This document shows positions 1-7,969 of a stretch of DNA of 64,000 nt, one piece after another. This DNA comes from Nonomuraea africana. Lineage in GTDB: Bacteria > Actinomycetota > Actinomycetes > Streptosporangiales > Streptosporangiaceae. Positions within the stretch are counted from its first letter, which is position 1, and every line of letters begins with the position of its first letter. The notes under the pieces were generated by a model, which did not search any database, had not been told where the DNA came from, and saw only the letters and a list, made by a program, of their open reading frames with translations. The stretch is from assembly GCF_014873535.1 (NCBI RefSeq), contig NZ_JADBEF010000001.1, positions 7,440,001 to 7,504,000 on the forward strand, given 5' to 3'. The position numbers and the translations under genes are program-made.

Positions 1-93
1 ATGAACGTCTACAAGGGTGGCGAGGTCGTGAAGCAGATCATCGGCGCCAAGCCGAAGGCCATGCTGCTGCGCGAGCTCGAGGGCATCATCTAG
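1..93 (+). CDS. trxA: thioredoxin, C-terminal end (partial)
   Basis: The reading frame is open from the first base and ends at TAG 91-93. It encodes about 30 residues containing YKGGEVVKQIIGAKPK followed by a leucine-rich end (LLRELEGII). This is the last beta strand and helix of a classic thioredoxin; the CGPC active site lies upstream of the window. In actinomycetes trxA commonly sits beside the parAB locus, which fits the neighbours here. The ATG at base 1 is an internal methionine, not the start. A strong hairpin terminator follows. Confidence 0.85.
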   Translation: MNVYKGGEVVKQIIGAKPKAMLLRELEGII

Positions 94-109
94 CCCACCC
101 GCTACACCA

Positions 110-140
110 GGCCCCGGGGGCACGCCCCTCGGGGCCTTTT
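110..140 (+). terminator. Rho-independent terminator after thioredoxin
   Basis: GGCCCCG and CGGGGCC arms enclose a short GC-rich loop and are followed by TTTT, 17 bases after the thioredoxin stop. Confidence 0.8.
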
Positions 141-158
141 GACGCCCCGGCGACCTAT

Positions 159-375
159 GAGGCGCGTCCCAGCAGTCTTTGCCGCATCCGCGAGGTACGT
201 CACAACGGCCTTTTGGCGCTCCCGCAGATCCTAGAGGCGCGTCACAGTGGTCTGTTGGCGCCTGAAGATCGCACGAGCCGTGCCACAGTGGACTTTGGCG
301 CTCCCGCAGACCCTGAAAGCGCGTCACAGCGGACTTCGGCGCCCCAGCGGGCCCCGCGAGGCGCGTCACAGTTGC
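159..375. repeat. six degenerate tandem copies of a ~41-bp repeat
   Basis: Copies begin near 159, 192, 234, 275, 315 and 358. They share a GAGGCGCGTCACAGTGG-like head and a TTTGGCGCTCCCGCAGA-like tail, with a period of about 40-43 bp after the first copy. The last copy runs into the stop codon of the convergent acetyltransferase. No coding signal fits the array, which fills the space between the thioredoxin terminator and that gene. Confidence 0.75.
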
Positions 376-851
376 TGCTCGAGCCAGTGGCGCATGGGAG
401 TGAATCCCTGGGCCTGGTAGAAGGCCAGGGCCTCCTGGTTGAAGTCCCACGCCTCGGTGAGCAAGGCGGCGCATCCGGCCGCCCTGCCTGCGGCACGGAC
501 CGCGTCGACCAGGGCGGTGCCGACGCCGGTGCGGATCGCTGTGGGGGCGACGGCCAGATGTTCCAGAACGGCGAAGGTTCTCGGCTGGACGAGGGCGTCA
601 CCCGGGCGCTCGACGATGATCGCCAGGGCGTATCCGATCGGCCGGCCCGACGACCAGGCGATGAGGATCCGAATGTCGGGGCGGGCCAGATGGGCTTCGA
701 AGAGCGGGACCAGATCGGCCTGGGCGGGGTCGGCCCGAAAGATATCCGGCCGGTTCCGCGCGTGGACCGCGTGGACGAACTCGTTCATCTGGGCCAGGAG
801 GGCGGCGTCTGCGGAGGTGGCGGGACGGATGTCGATCGAGGGCGGGGTCAT
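366..851 (-). CDS. GNAT family N-acetyltransferase
   Basis: A 161-residue protein starting MTPPSIDIRPATSAD. Acetyl-CoA-binding motif A (RTGVGTALVDAVRAAGRAAG) is followed by a GNAT motif B-like end with FNQEALAFYQAQGF, typical of single-domain GNAT enzymes. The substrate cannot be told from sequence. The frame stays open 24 codons further upstream, but the stretch before MTPPS has no family look. The AGGAGG there is rather far (about 20 bases) from the chosen ATG, so the start is moderately certain. The gene stands alone, and its stop codon lies inside the last copy of the 41-bp repeat. Confidence 0.8.
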   Translation of the reverse strand: MTPPSIDIRPATSADAALLAQMNEFVHAVHARNRPDIFRADPAQADLVPLFEAHLARPDIRILIAWSSGRPIGYALAIIVERPGDALVQPRTFAVLEHLAVAPTAIRTGVGTALVDAVRAAGRAAGCAALLTEAWDFNQEALAFYQAQGFTPMRHWLEQQL

Positions 852-889
852 GACGGGATGGTGGCCCAGGCCCTCCTGTCGGTACCAGC

Positions 890-1000
890 GGTTTTTCCGC
901 GGTCCGTTTCGGACCCCGGCCACGCGCGCTCGGTGACGCGTATCCCTGGACAGGCGCCGGCCCCGTGCCCTGGGTGGCGGCTGGGGTGGCGCTGCCGTAC
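890..1000. repeat. dispersed intergenic repeat, copy A
   Basis: The stretch containing GTATCCCTGGACAGG, a GCCGGCC-rich centre, TGGGGTGGCGCTG and ending GCCGTACG closely matches 52150-52250 and, in its right half, 3771-3834. All three copies are intergenic and end in a (G/C)TTGCCGTAC or GCTGCCGTAC tail. Confidence 0.65.
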
Positions 1001-1101
1001 GAGATGGTGCTAAGGGTGGCGCTGCCGTACGAGATGGCCCTGGGGGTGCTGCTGCCGTACGAGATAGTCCTGGGATGGCGCTGTCCGACGGGGTTGTCCT
1101 G
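983..1101. repeat. 30-bp tandem repeat, about four units
   Basis: GCTGCCGTACGAGAT recurs at 991, 1021 and 1051 with exactly 30 bp spacing, separated by variable GGTGCTAAGGGTGGC-like halves. A degenerate fourth unit begins at 1080 (GCTGTCCGACGGG). The array is a local amplification of the 3' end of the dispersed repeat just upstream. Confidence 0.8.
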
Positions 1102-1126
1102 GTTTGCTGGGAGGCCTGGAGATCGC

Positions 1127-1744
1127 TCAGACGGGGCGGAGGGCGCGTTCCGGGCTCATGGATCCCAGGAGCCGCTCCAGGGCCACCTCGACGTCCTCAC
1201 GCCACGACACGGCGCTCTTGAGCTCCAGCCTGAGCCGGGGGTAGCGCAGATGCGGTCGGACCGTCTTGAATCCGACCGACAGCAGGTATTCGGCGGGCAC
1301 CACGCAGCTCGGCTCCTCCCACTTCAGGTCGCCGAAGGCCTCGATCGCACGCACGCCCCGCCGGGTCAGGTCCTTGGCCACCCCCTGGATGAGCATCCGC
1401 CCCAGACCGCCGCCGGAGAACTCGGGAACGATGTGCGCGGTCATCAGCAGGACTGCGTCGGCGCTCACCGGCGAGGTGGGGAAGGCCACCGAGCGGGGGG
1501 TGTAGAGCGGCGGGCTGTAGAGGACGAATCCCGCGGGCACCCCGTCGACGTACACGATCTTTCCGCAGCTCCCCCACTCGAGCAGGGTCGCCGAGATCCA
1601 GGCCTCTTTCTCCAGCCCAGGATCGCCCGTCTTGACGGCGCGCTCACCGCTGACAGGGTCGAGCTCCCAGAAGACGCACTGCCGGCATCGACGCGGCAGA
1701 TCGTCCAGGTTGTCCAGAGTGATGTTGGCCAGCCGACGCGACAA
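1127..1744 (-). CDS. GNAT-type acetyltransferase conserved near the par locus
   Basis: A 205-residue protein. The N-terminus has a conserved cysteine pair (RRCRQCVFWELDP). The core shows the acetyl-CoA motif FSGGGLGRMLIQGVAKDLTRRG and a C-terminal YLLSVGFKTVRPHLRYPRLRLEL strand typical of GNAT proteins. A TAG stop lies directly in frame before the TTG at 1742-1744, so TTG is the only usable start unless the end is truncated; only a weak purine-rich site precedes it. It diverges from the aminotransferase gene at 1910. Genes of this kind are habitually found next to parB in actinomycetes; the substrate is unknown. Confidence 0.8.
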   Translation of the reverse strand: MSRRLANITLDNLDDLPRRCRQCVFWELDPVSGERAVKTGDPGLEKEAWISATLLEWGSCGKIVYVDGVPAGFVLYSPPLYTPRSVAFPTSPVSADAVLLMTAHIVPEFSGGGLGRMLIQGVAKDLTRRGVRAIEAFGDLKWEEPSCVVPAEYLLSVGFKTVRPHLRYPRLRLELKSAVSWREDVEVALERLLGSMSPERALRPV

Positions 1745-1909
1745 CTATTGCCCCAATCGTTGCTTGGCGGAAAAGCGCGCGAATACCGCGTCCCCAGCTG
1801 GCATCGTAACTCAGTGACGATGTCGGCAGTGGGCTGTCCCGGTCGTGGGCGGGTCAATGCTCTGACGTAGTCTGGTATCTCGGTCAATGCCACACCTAGG
1901 AGGTGGACC

Positions 1910-3235
1910 GTGACAGAAGAGACGGATCACGGTCAGACGCCCGCGACCCAAGGGTCGCGTATCGACGCCTACGTCGATCGGTACGCCGCGCGAGCTACCG
2001 GGATGGTCGCCTCCGAGATCCGAGCTCTCTTCGCCGTCGCGTCGAGGCCCGAGGTGGTCTCACTCGCCGGCGGCATGCCGTACGTCACGGCCCTTCCCCT
2101 CGATGTCGTCGGCGACCTGGTGTCCGAGCTGGTCGCCCGCCGCGGTCCCGTCGCCCTGCAGTACGGCTCGGCGCAGGGTGACCCGCACCTGCGCGAGCAG
2201 ATCTGCGAGGTCATGCGCATGGAGGGCATCGACGCCAGCCCCGACGACGTCGTGGCCACCGTCGGCTCGCAGCAGGCGCTCGACCTGATCACGCGCATCT
2301 TCATCGACCCGGGCGACGTCGTGCTCGCCGAGGGTCCCTCGTACGTCGGCGCCCTCGGGACATTCGCCGCATACCAGGCCAAAGTGGTCCATATCGCTAT
2401 GGACGAGCAGGGCCTCATCCCCGAGTCGCTCGCGCAGACCATCTACGCGCTGCGTGCCGCGGGCAGCCGCATCAAGTTCCTCTACACGATCCCGACGTTC
2501 CACAACCCCGGCGGCGTCACCATGAACGTCGCCCGCCGGCAGCAGGTGCTCGACATCTGCCAGCGGGCCGGGATCCTGATCATCGAGGACAACCCGTACG
2601 GCCTGCTCGGGTTCGACGGCGACCCCATGCGGGCGCTGCGCGCCGACAACGCCGACGGCGTGGTGTACCTGGGCTCGTTCTCCAAGACGCTGGCTCCGGG
2701 ATTCCGCGTCGGATGGGCCCTCGCTCCCCATGCCATCCGCGACAAGCTCGTGCTCGCGATGGAGTCCGCGGTGCTGTCGCACTCGACCTTCACACAGCTG
2801 GCCGTCGGGCAGTACCTGGCGACGCAGCCGTGGCGTGAGCAGATCAAGGCCTTCCGCGAGCTCTACAGGGAGCGCAGGGATGCGATGCTCAGCTCGCTCG
2901 AGTCCCTGATGCCGCCCGATGTCACCTGGACGCGTCCGGGAGGCGGGTTCTTCGTGTGGACGTCGCTGCCCGAGGGGCTCGACTCCAAGGCGATCCTGCC
3001 GCGGGCGGTGGCGGAGCGGGTGGCGTTCGTTCCGGGCACCGGGTTCTTCTCGGACGGCAGCGGCGCTCGGCACATGCGCCTGTCGTTCTGCTACCCGGAG
3101 CCGGACCGGATCCGCGAAGGGGTGCGGCGGCTGGCGGGGGTGATCGAGCAGGAGATCCAGCTGCGCGACACGTTCGGCACCGGGTCGATCTTGGGGCATC
3201 ACGGGTTGGATACGCCTGGACCTGATCTGGCGTGA
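1910..3235 (+). CDS. PLP-dependent aminotransferase (class I/II, 2-aminoadipate-transaminase-like)
   Basis: A 441-residue fold-type I enzyme. The PLP lysine lies in SFSKTLAPGFRVGW (about residue 259), and IIEDNPYGLLGF carries the aspartate-type cofactor contacts. The N-terminal VVSLAGGMPYV and QYGSAQGDPHLREQI segments are typical of the Aro8/LysN-like subgroup. There is no N-terminal GntR domain, so it is a free-standing aminotransferase and not a MocR regulator. The GTG start at 1910 has AGGAGG six bases upstream. The amino-acid substrate cannot be assigned. A strong hairpin follows the stop. Confidence 0.9.
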   Translation: MTEETDHGQTPATQGSRIDAYVDRYAARATGMVASEIRALFAVASRPEVVSLAGGMPYVTALPLDVVGDLVSELVARRGPVALQYGSAQGDPHLREQICEVMRMEGIDASPDDVVATVGSQQALDLITRIFIDPGDVVLAEGPSYVGALGTFAAYQAKVVHIAMDEQGLIPESLAQTIYALRAAGSRIKFLYTIPTFHNPGGVTMNVARRQQVLDICQRAGILIIEDNPYGLLGFDGDPMRALRADNADGVVYLGSFSKTLAPGFRVGWALAPHAIRDKLVLAMESAVLSHSTFTQLAVGQYLATQPWREQIKAFRELYRERRDAMLSSLESLMPPDVTWTRPGGGFFVWTSLPEGLDSKAILPRAVAERVAFVPGTGFFSDGSGARHMRLSFCYPEPDRIREGVRRLAGVIEQEIQLRDTFGTGSILGHHGLDTPGPDLA

Positions 3236-3245
3236 TTTCGCTTCG

Positions 3246-3288
3246 AAACGGGAGCACGGCTGCTGGTGGCCGTGCTCCCGTTTGTTGT
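3246..3288 (+). terminator. terminator after the aminotransferase
   Basis: A near-perfect 15-bp inverted repeat (AAACGGGAGCACGGC, with its complement) encloses an 8-base loop and ends in TTTGTTG. Confidence 0.9.
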
Positions 3289-3770
3289 AGGAGAGCGATT
3301 CTGCGGGACGGGCGTTCTGGGGCTGCCGGGAGAGCTGGGGCCTGAGAGACGCGGGTGGAGGAGGATTTCCTCGCTTCCGGGTACCTCGGCACTCGTGAAC
3401 TGCTCGTCACAGCCAGCACCTCGCTGTGGTGTGGAACCTTCATGGGCGCCCGCCGTCAACCTTCAGCGCGCCGCCATCCACGCGCATGCATCGGCATCGC
3501 GCCGAGTCGCACGAACACCATCAGCGCTGCCTTGCGTAGCACGCATGCCATCGGCCCCGCCTCGCGTCTCATCCACGCCCTAACCTCACGCGCCATTACC
3601 GACGCGCCCTGTGCTCGCGCGACATCGGGTCGTGCGCCATAGAGTCGCGCGCTGTCGGGCCCCCTCACCTCACGCATGTCCAAGTGGGCCTGGGGTCCTG
3701 GGGTGGCTGACGGTGGTAATCCCCTGGGTGGGGCGCCGTTGCGGCGGCCCGCCGGCGGCGCACGAGGAGC
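3289..3770. other. non-coding, low-complexity intergenic stretch
   Basis: Nothing recognisable is coded here. From about 3440 to 3680 the sequence is built of loosely repeated CACGCGC, CATCGGC and GCGCCAT words, and short open frames exist on both strands without family-like translations. I see no promoter that I would defend except near the following gene. Confidence 0.5.
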
Positions 3771-3834
3771 GTCCCCTGGACGGACGGTCAGCGGTGACCG
3801 GCGGTGGCGCTTGGGGCGGCTTGCCGTACCGGGG
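3771..3834. repeat. dispersed intergenic repeat, copy B
   Basis: CCCTGGACGGACGG, then GGTGGCGCTTGGGGCGGC and TTGCCGTACCGGGG match the right-hand part of the elements at 944-1000 and 52190-52250. It lies 80 bp upstream of the ATP-grasp ligase gene. Confidence 0.6.
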
Positions 3835-3916
3835 AAGAATGGAGCGGACCGGAAAGCAACCGCCAGCCCGGTACGGTGGAACATCGTGCGATGAGCACGA
3901 TCTACGGAGGATTTTG

Positions 3917-4864
3917 ATGAGCGACCTGGGTCATGTGCTCGTGCTTGCCGGCGGACTGTCCTACGAGCGCGAGGTCTCGCTGCGGTCGGGGCGGCGGGTG
4001 AGCGAGGTGCTGCGCGCGGCGGGCATCGACGTCGAGACCAGGGACACCGACGCCTCCCTGATGCCCGCGGTGCTGGCCGACCCGCCTGACGCGGTGTTCG
4101 TCACGTTGCACGGTGGGGCCGGTGAGGACGGCGCGATCCGTTCGGTCCTGGAGCTCCTGGGCGTTCCTTACGTGGGTGCGGATCCCGACGCGTGCCGGGT
4201 GGCCTTCGACAAGCCGACGGCCAAGGCGGTGGTCAGGTCCGTGGGGCTCCGGACGCCTGAGTCGGTCACCCTTCCCAAGGAGACGTTCCACGATCTCGGC
4301 GCCTCCGCGGTGCTCTCCCGCATCGTGGAGCATCTCGGACTCCCCCTGTTCGTCAAGCCCGCCCGTGGCGGGTCGGCGCTCGGGGCGTCCGTCGTGCGTA
4401 CCACTGAGGAGCTGCCCGCGGCCATGGTGGGGTGCTTCGCGTACGGCGACACGGCGCTCGTCGAGCGGTACATCGAGGGGGTCGAGGTGGCCATGTCCGT
4501 GGTCGACCTCGGCGACGGTCCCGTGGCGCTGCCGCCGGTCGAGATCGTTCCCGACGAGGGGGTGTACGACTACGCCGCCCGCTACACCGCGGGGCACACC
4601 GAGTTCTTCGCACCCGCGCGCCTGTCGCCTGAGGAGTCCGCCGCTTGCGCGGAGATGGCGGTGACGGCGCATAAGGCACTGGGGCTGCGGGACCTGTCGC
4701 GTACGGACCTCATCGTGGACGCCCAGGGACAGCCGTACTTCCTCGAGGTGAACGTCGCTCCGGGCATGACGGAGACTTCGCTGCTTCCCATGGCGGTGGA
4801 GGCGGCAGGTAAGGACCTGGGCACGCTGTGCAGAGGCCTCCTCGAACAAGCCGCCAACCGCTGA
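3917..4864 (+). CDS. D-alanine--D-alanine ligase family ATP-grasp protein
   Basis: A 315-residue ATP-grasp enzyme. Visible family motifs are LHGGAGEDGAIRSVLELLG (the N-terminal Ddl HG-E signature), PLFVKPARGGSALGASVV (ATP lid) and YFLEVNVAPGMTETSL, with the Mg-binding Glu and Asn near the end. Its length matches Ddl. The chosen ATG has GGAGG six bases upstream; the open frame extends upstream but into repeat DNA. Ddl would make the D-Ala-D-Ala dipeptide for peptidoglycan in the cytoplasm. Because the housekeeping ddl normally lies elsewhere in actinobacteria, this may be a paralogue with a different second substrate. Confidence 0.8.
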   Translation: MSDLGHVLVLAGGLSYEREVSLRSGRRVSEVLRAAGIDVETRDTDASLMPAVLADPPDAVFVTLHGGAGEDGAIRSVLELLGVPYVGADPDACRVAFDKPTAKAVVRSVGLRTPESVTLPKETFHDLGASAVLSRIVEHLGLPLFVKPARGGSALGASVVRTTEELPAAMVGCFAYGDTALVERYIEGVEVAMSVVDLGDGPVALPPVEIVPDEGVYDYAARYTAGHTEFFAPARLSPEESAACAEMAVTAHKALGLRDLSRTDLIVDAQGQPYFLEVNVAPGMTETSLLPMAVEAAGKDLGTLCRGLLEQAANR

Positions 4865-4927
4865 CCTCATATCCCCAGCCGCGGAGCCAGGAGGACGTTG
4901 TTGCCAGTGGCTCATTAGCCTGGCGGT

Positions 4928-5974
4928 GTGCTCATCGACTCCCTGTATCCCAAGAGCTTCGCCAGCGACAACCACGCCGGCGTTCACCCAGCGATCCTCG
5001 CCGCCATCTCCACCGCCAACGAAGGTGACGCCCCTGCCTACGGCGGGGACAGCTGCACGGCCGCCTTCGAGCGACGCATCAAGGACGAGTTCGGCGACCA
5101 TGCCGAGGGGTTCCCGGTCCTCAACGGCGCCGGCGCCAACATGGTGGGCCTGGCCCTCATGCTGGGCCGGTACGACGCCATCATCTGTGCGGACACCGCG
5201 CACATCGCCACGCACGAGGCGGGCGCCGCCGAGCGGCTGCTCGGCGTGAAGCTGATCACCGTGCCAACGCCGGACGGCAAGCTCACACCTCAGGACATCT
5301 CCTCCCGCCTGGGCGGTCTGGGCATTCCCCACGAGTCGCAGCCGCGTGTGGTGTCCATCTCCCAGGTGACCGAGCTCGGCACCTGCTACTCCCCCGACGA
5401 GATCGCCGCCCTCGCCGAGGCGGCGCACGACGCGGGTCTCTTCCTCCACGTGGACGGCGCCCGCCTCGCCAACGCGGCCGCCTTTCTTGGCTGTTCCCTC
5501 CGGGCGATCACAACGGATGCGGGTGTCGACGTGTTCAGCTTTGGAGGGACCAAGAACGGTGCTCTGGCCGCAGAGGCCGTGGTGGTGCTGGAGCCGTCGC
5601 TCAGCCAGGGGGTGCCGTTTCTTCGTCGGCAGTCGCTCCAGCTGGCGTCGAAGATGCGCTTCATCTCGGCGCAGCTTTCGGCGCTGCTGACGGATGAGCT
5701 GTGGCGAGCGAACGCCGCCCGTGCGAACGCCATGGCGCAGCGACTCGCTCAAGGGGTCGCCGCGCTTCCTGGAGTCGAGATCACCTATGCGGTCGAGTCC
5801 AACGCCGTCTTCGCCGCACTGCCGGAGAAGGTGACGACGGCGCTGCAGGAGCGGTATCTCTTCCACGTCTGGGATGAGCGCAGCGGCGTGGTCCGCTGGA
5901 TGACCGCCTTCGACACGACGCCCGATCAGGTGGACGACTTCATCGAAGACATCAAAAGCCACCTGAGCGTCTAA
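4928..5974 (+). CDS. low-specificity L-threonine aldolase family protein
   Basis: A 348-residue PLP enzyme of the threonine aldolase/beta-eliminating lyase family. SDNHAGVHPAILAAI opens the fold, HVDGARLANAAAFL carries the cofactor-contacting Asp and Arg, and FSFGGTKNGAL contains the Schiff-base lysine near residue 208. The expected reaction is L-threonine (or allo-threonine) to glycine and acetaldehyde. The GTG start at 4928 has no clear ribosome-binding site, so the mRNA may be leaderless. The gene follows the ATP-grasp ligase by 63 bp in the same direction and may be co-transcribed. Its 3' side opens into the parS cluster. Confidence 0.87.
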   Translation: MLIDSLYPKSFASDNHAGVHPAILAAISTANEGDAPAYGGDSCTAAFERRIKDEFGDHAEGFPVLNGAGANMVGLALMLGRYDAIICADTAHIATHEAGAAERLLGVKLITVPTPDGKLTPQDISSRLGGLGIPHESQPRVVSISQVTELGTCYSPDEIAALAEAAHDAGLFLHVDGARLANAAAFLGCSLRAITTDAGVDVFSFGGTKNGALAAEAVVVLEPSLSQGVPFLRRQSLQLASKMRFISAQLSALLTDELWRANAARANAMAQRLAQGVAALPGVEITYAVESNAVFAALPEKVTTALQERYLFHVWDERSGVVRWMTAFDTTPDQVDDFIEDIKSHLSV

Positions 5975-5999
5975 CGATTGCATGCCGCGACACGCCTCC

Positions 6000-6393
6000 G
6001 TTTCACGTGAAACCTTGGGGCGCTGCCATCTCGCTTCGTGCGGGGTTTCACGTGAAACGCTGCGTTGGCACTTTTGACCTCTCGCCGGGAGTGAGGACCC
6101 GCTGTTTCACGTGAAACCCGCGCAACTGACCCTGTGACGCGGCAGTAAGGACCGCGAGCGGTAGCGACAGGGCGACCGCCGCGAGGTTGCGGGACTGGAG
6201 GTGGGGCTGGGGCGCAGAGCTGAGGGACCGGGCGAACCCGGCGACGCGGCGGCTAGGAGAGGGAGGCCCCCGGGGATGCGTGAAGGCGATACGTCGGTGG
6301 ATGGACCCTGCTGTGGTTTCACGTGAAACACGGTCTCCCCCAGCACGCGACGTTCCGTGCCTGCACGGAGGGCGTCAGGGTTTCACGTGAAAC
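6000..6393. promoter_or_regulatory. parS cluster: five perfect ParB-binding sites
   Basis: The 14-bp palindrome GTTTCACGTGAAAC occurs without mismatch at 6000-6013, 6045-6058, 6104-6117, 6316-6329 and 6380-6393. This is the canonical actinobacterial parS. All five lie between the threonine aldolase gene and parB, in otherwise non-coding DNA (5975-6590), about 8 kb from oriC. They are expected to nucleate ParB spreading for origin segregation. Confidence 0.97.
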
Positions 6394-6436
6394 AACGCCC
6401 CTCGAGTAGGGCCTGTCGGGCGGGGAGCGGGGACTT

Positions 6437-6606
6437 GAGGGGCGCCCTCCAAAGAGCCAGCCCCAATTGGCAGGCAAGTCCGCTTGGCGTGCGAAGACGG
6501 CGGCGGCTAGGCCACCTCCTGGAGGGGCGCCCTCGAAGGAGCCGGCCCGATTGGCAGCCAGTCCGCTTGGCGCGCGAAGATGGTGGCGGGCTAGGCCACC
6601 TCGCCT
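6437..6606. repeat. 85-bp direct tandem duplication covering the end of parB
   Basis: Two units, 6437-6521 and 6522-6606, share GAGGGGCGCCCTC at the left, ATTGGCAG and GTCCGCTTGGCG in the middle and CTAGGCCACCTC at the right. The second unit contains the last five codons and the stop of parB; the first is a diverged downstream copy of that same gene end. Confidence 0.85.
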
Positions 6607-7556
6607 CCTTCGCGCATGGCGTGGGCCGCCTCTGGGGCCATGGCACCGATGATGCGCTCAAGGTCGTCGATCGTGGCGAACTCCACGACGATGCGTCCCT
6701 TCCTGCGACCCAGGTCCACCTTCACCTTGGTCTCGAAGTGGTCGGAGAGGCGATCCGCCAGGTGCACGAGTCCAGGCATGGACGGGCGCTTCGCCGTACG
6801 CTCCTTGGGTGCGGCACCCGCCGCCTTGGCGCCGCCGGTCGCGACGATCTCCTCCACCGTGCGGACGGAGAGCCCCTCGGCCACGATGCGCTTGGCGAGG
6901 TACTCCTGCGCCCGCGGATCATCCAGAGCGAGCAGGGCGCGGGCGTGGCCGGCGCTGAGAACGCCCGCGGCGACCGTCAGCTGGACATCAGGCGGGAGAT
7001 TGAGGAGGCGGAGCGTGTTGGAGATGTGCGGACGTGACCGTCCCACGCGCTGGGCGAGCTGTTCGTGGGTGGCGCCGAAATCGTCCAGCAGCTGCTGGTA
7101 GGCGGCGGCCTCTTCGAGCGGGTTGAGCTGCTCGCGCTGGAGGTTCTCGATCAGGGCATCGCGGAGCAGTTCGTCGTCCTGTGTGTTACGGACGATCGCG
7201 GGGACCGGGTCGAGGCCGACCAGCTGGCAGGCGCGCCAGCGGCGCTCCCCCATGATGAGCTCGTAGTTGCCGCCCCCCACGGACCGCACCACGATCGGCT
7301 GGAGGAGACCGACCTCCTTGATCGAGGCGGCAAGCTCCTCCAGGCGGTCGTCGTCGAAGAAGTCACGCGGCTGGCGAGGGTTCGGGGTGATGGCCTTGAG
7401 GGCGATCTCCCTGAAGTACGCCCCGGCGATGGGTTGCGGACCCGCGTCCTGCCCCGAACCGCCAGCTGGTGGCACCGCCCCAGTGCCGTCAACGATCGGG
7501 CCGGTCGGGATGAGCGCCCCGAGTCCCTTTCCCAGTCCCCGCCGCTGCTGACTCAC
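6591..7556 (-). CDS. parB: chromosome partitioning protein ParB
   Basis: A 321-residue ParB. The N-terminal RRGLGKGLGALIP motif is the segment that contacts ParA. NPRQPRDFFDDDRLEELAAS and IMGERRWRACQ form the CTP-binding N-terminal domain with the conserved GERRW. A central helix-turn-helix (THEQLAQRVGRSRPHISNTL) recognises parS. The C-terminal dimerisation domain ends VDLGRRKGRIVVEFATIDDLERI. ParB loads as a CTP-dependent clamp on the six perfect parS sites in this window. It is read leftward, downstream of parA, separated from it by 413 bp that include a minisatellite. The stop lies inside an 85-bp duplication. Confidence 0.97.
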   Translation of the reverse strand: MSQQRRGLGKGLGALIPTGPIVDGTGAVPPAGGSGQDAGPQPIAGAYFREIALKAITPNPRQPRDFFDDDRLEELAASIKEVGLLQPIVVRSVGGGNYELIMGERRWRACQLVGLDPVPAIVRNTQDDELLRDALIENLQREQLNPLEEAAAYQQLLDDFGATHEQLAQRVGRSRPHISNTLRLLNLPPDVQLTVAAGVLSAGHARALLALDDPRAQEYLAKRIVAEGLSVRTVEEIVATGGAKAAGAAPKERTAKRPSMPGLVHLADRLSDHFETKVKVDLGRRKGRIVVEFATIDDLERIIGAMAPEAAHAMREGGEVA

Positions 7557-7755
7557 TGCGTCTCCTCATCCACCCGGCCGCTTCCGGTCACATCAGGAGA
7601 GGTTACCGTCGCAGGCGCATCCGAGTGCCCGCTCGCCACACGCAGTTCGGTCGGGTTTGCCACATCCCGCCCAAGCCGTACCTGAAGGATGCGGCTACGG
7701 CGGAGGCACGGAGTGCTGATCGCCTTGGTGGCCATGCGATGCGGGCGGGCGGGGG

Positions 7756-7860
7756 GCCCAAGGGTACCGGGCCCAAGGAGGCCAGGCCCAAGGAGGCCAG
7801 GCTCAAGGAGGCCAGGCCCAAGGAGGCCAGGCTCAAGGAGGCCAGGCTCAAGGGAGTCGA
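7756..7860. repeat. 15-bp minisatellite between parA and parB
   Basis: There are seven 15-bp units of the form GCCCAAGGAGGCCAG or GCTCAAGGAGGCCAG. Units at 7771, 7786, 7801, 7816 and 7831 are identical apart from C/T at the third base, and 7756 and 7846 are degenerate ends. A forward frame would read KEARP/KEARL, but it has no start context or family match, so the array is treated as intergenic. The rest of 7557-7969 shows nothing further. Confidence 0.9.
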
Positions 7861-7969
7861 GCGTGGGTGGAAGTCTGCGGTTGCAGAGGCCGGGAGCTCC
7901 GGCTAATGAGGGGGAAGTGTGGCGGAAGGGGAGAGCCTCACAGCGACGGCTCCCCCGCCCGCACCCCGA

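Noticed and set aside
159..375. possible CRISPR array
   Set aside because: The units are contiguous degenerate repeats without unique spacers, and no cas genes are present in the window.
3456..3884. 142-residue minus-strand frame before the ATP-grasp gene
   Set aside because: It overlaps the low-complexity tract and the dispersed repeat; the composition is repeat-driven and its Met/Arg/Ala blocks are not family-like.
7625..7906. forward frame encoding KEARP/KEARL repeats
   Set aside because: No ribosome-binding site or conserved flank; the repeats are better explained as an intergenic minisatellite.
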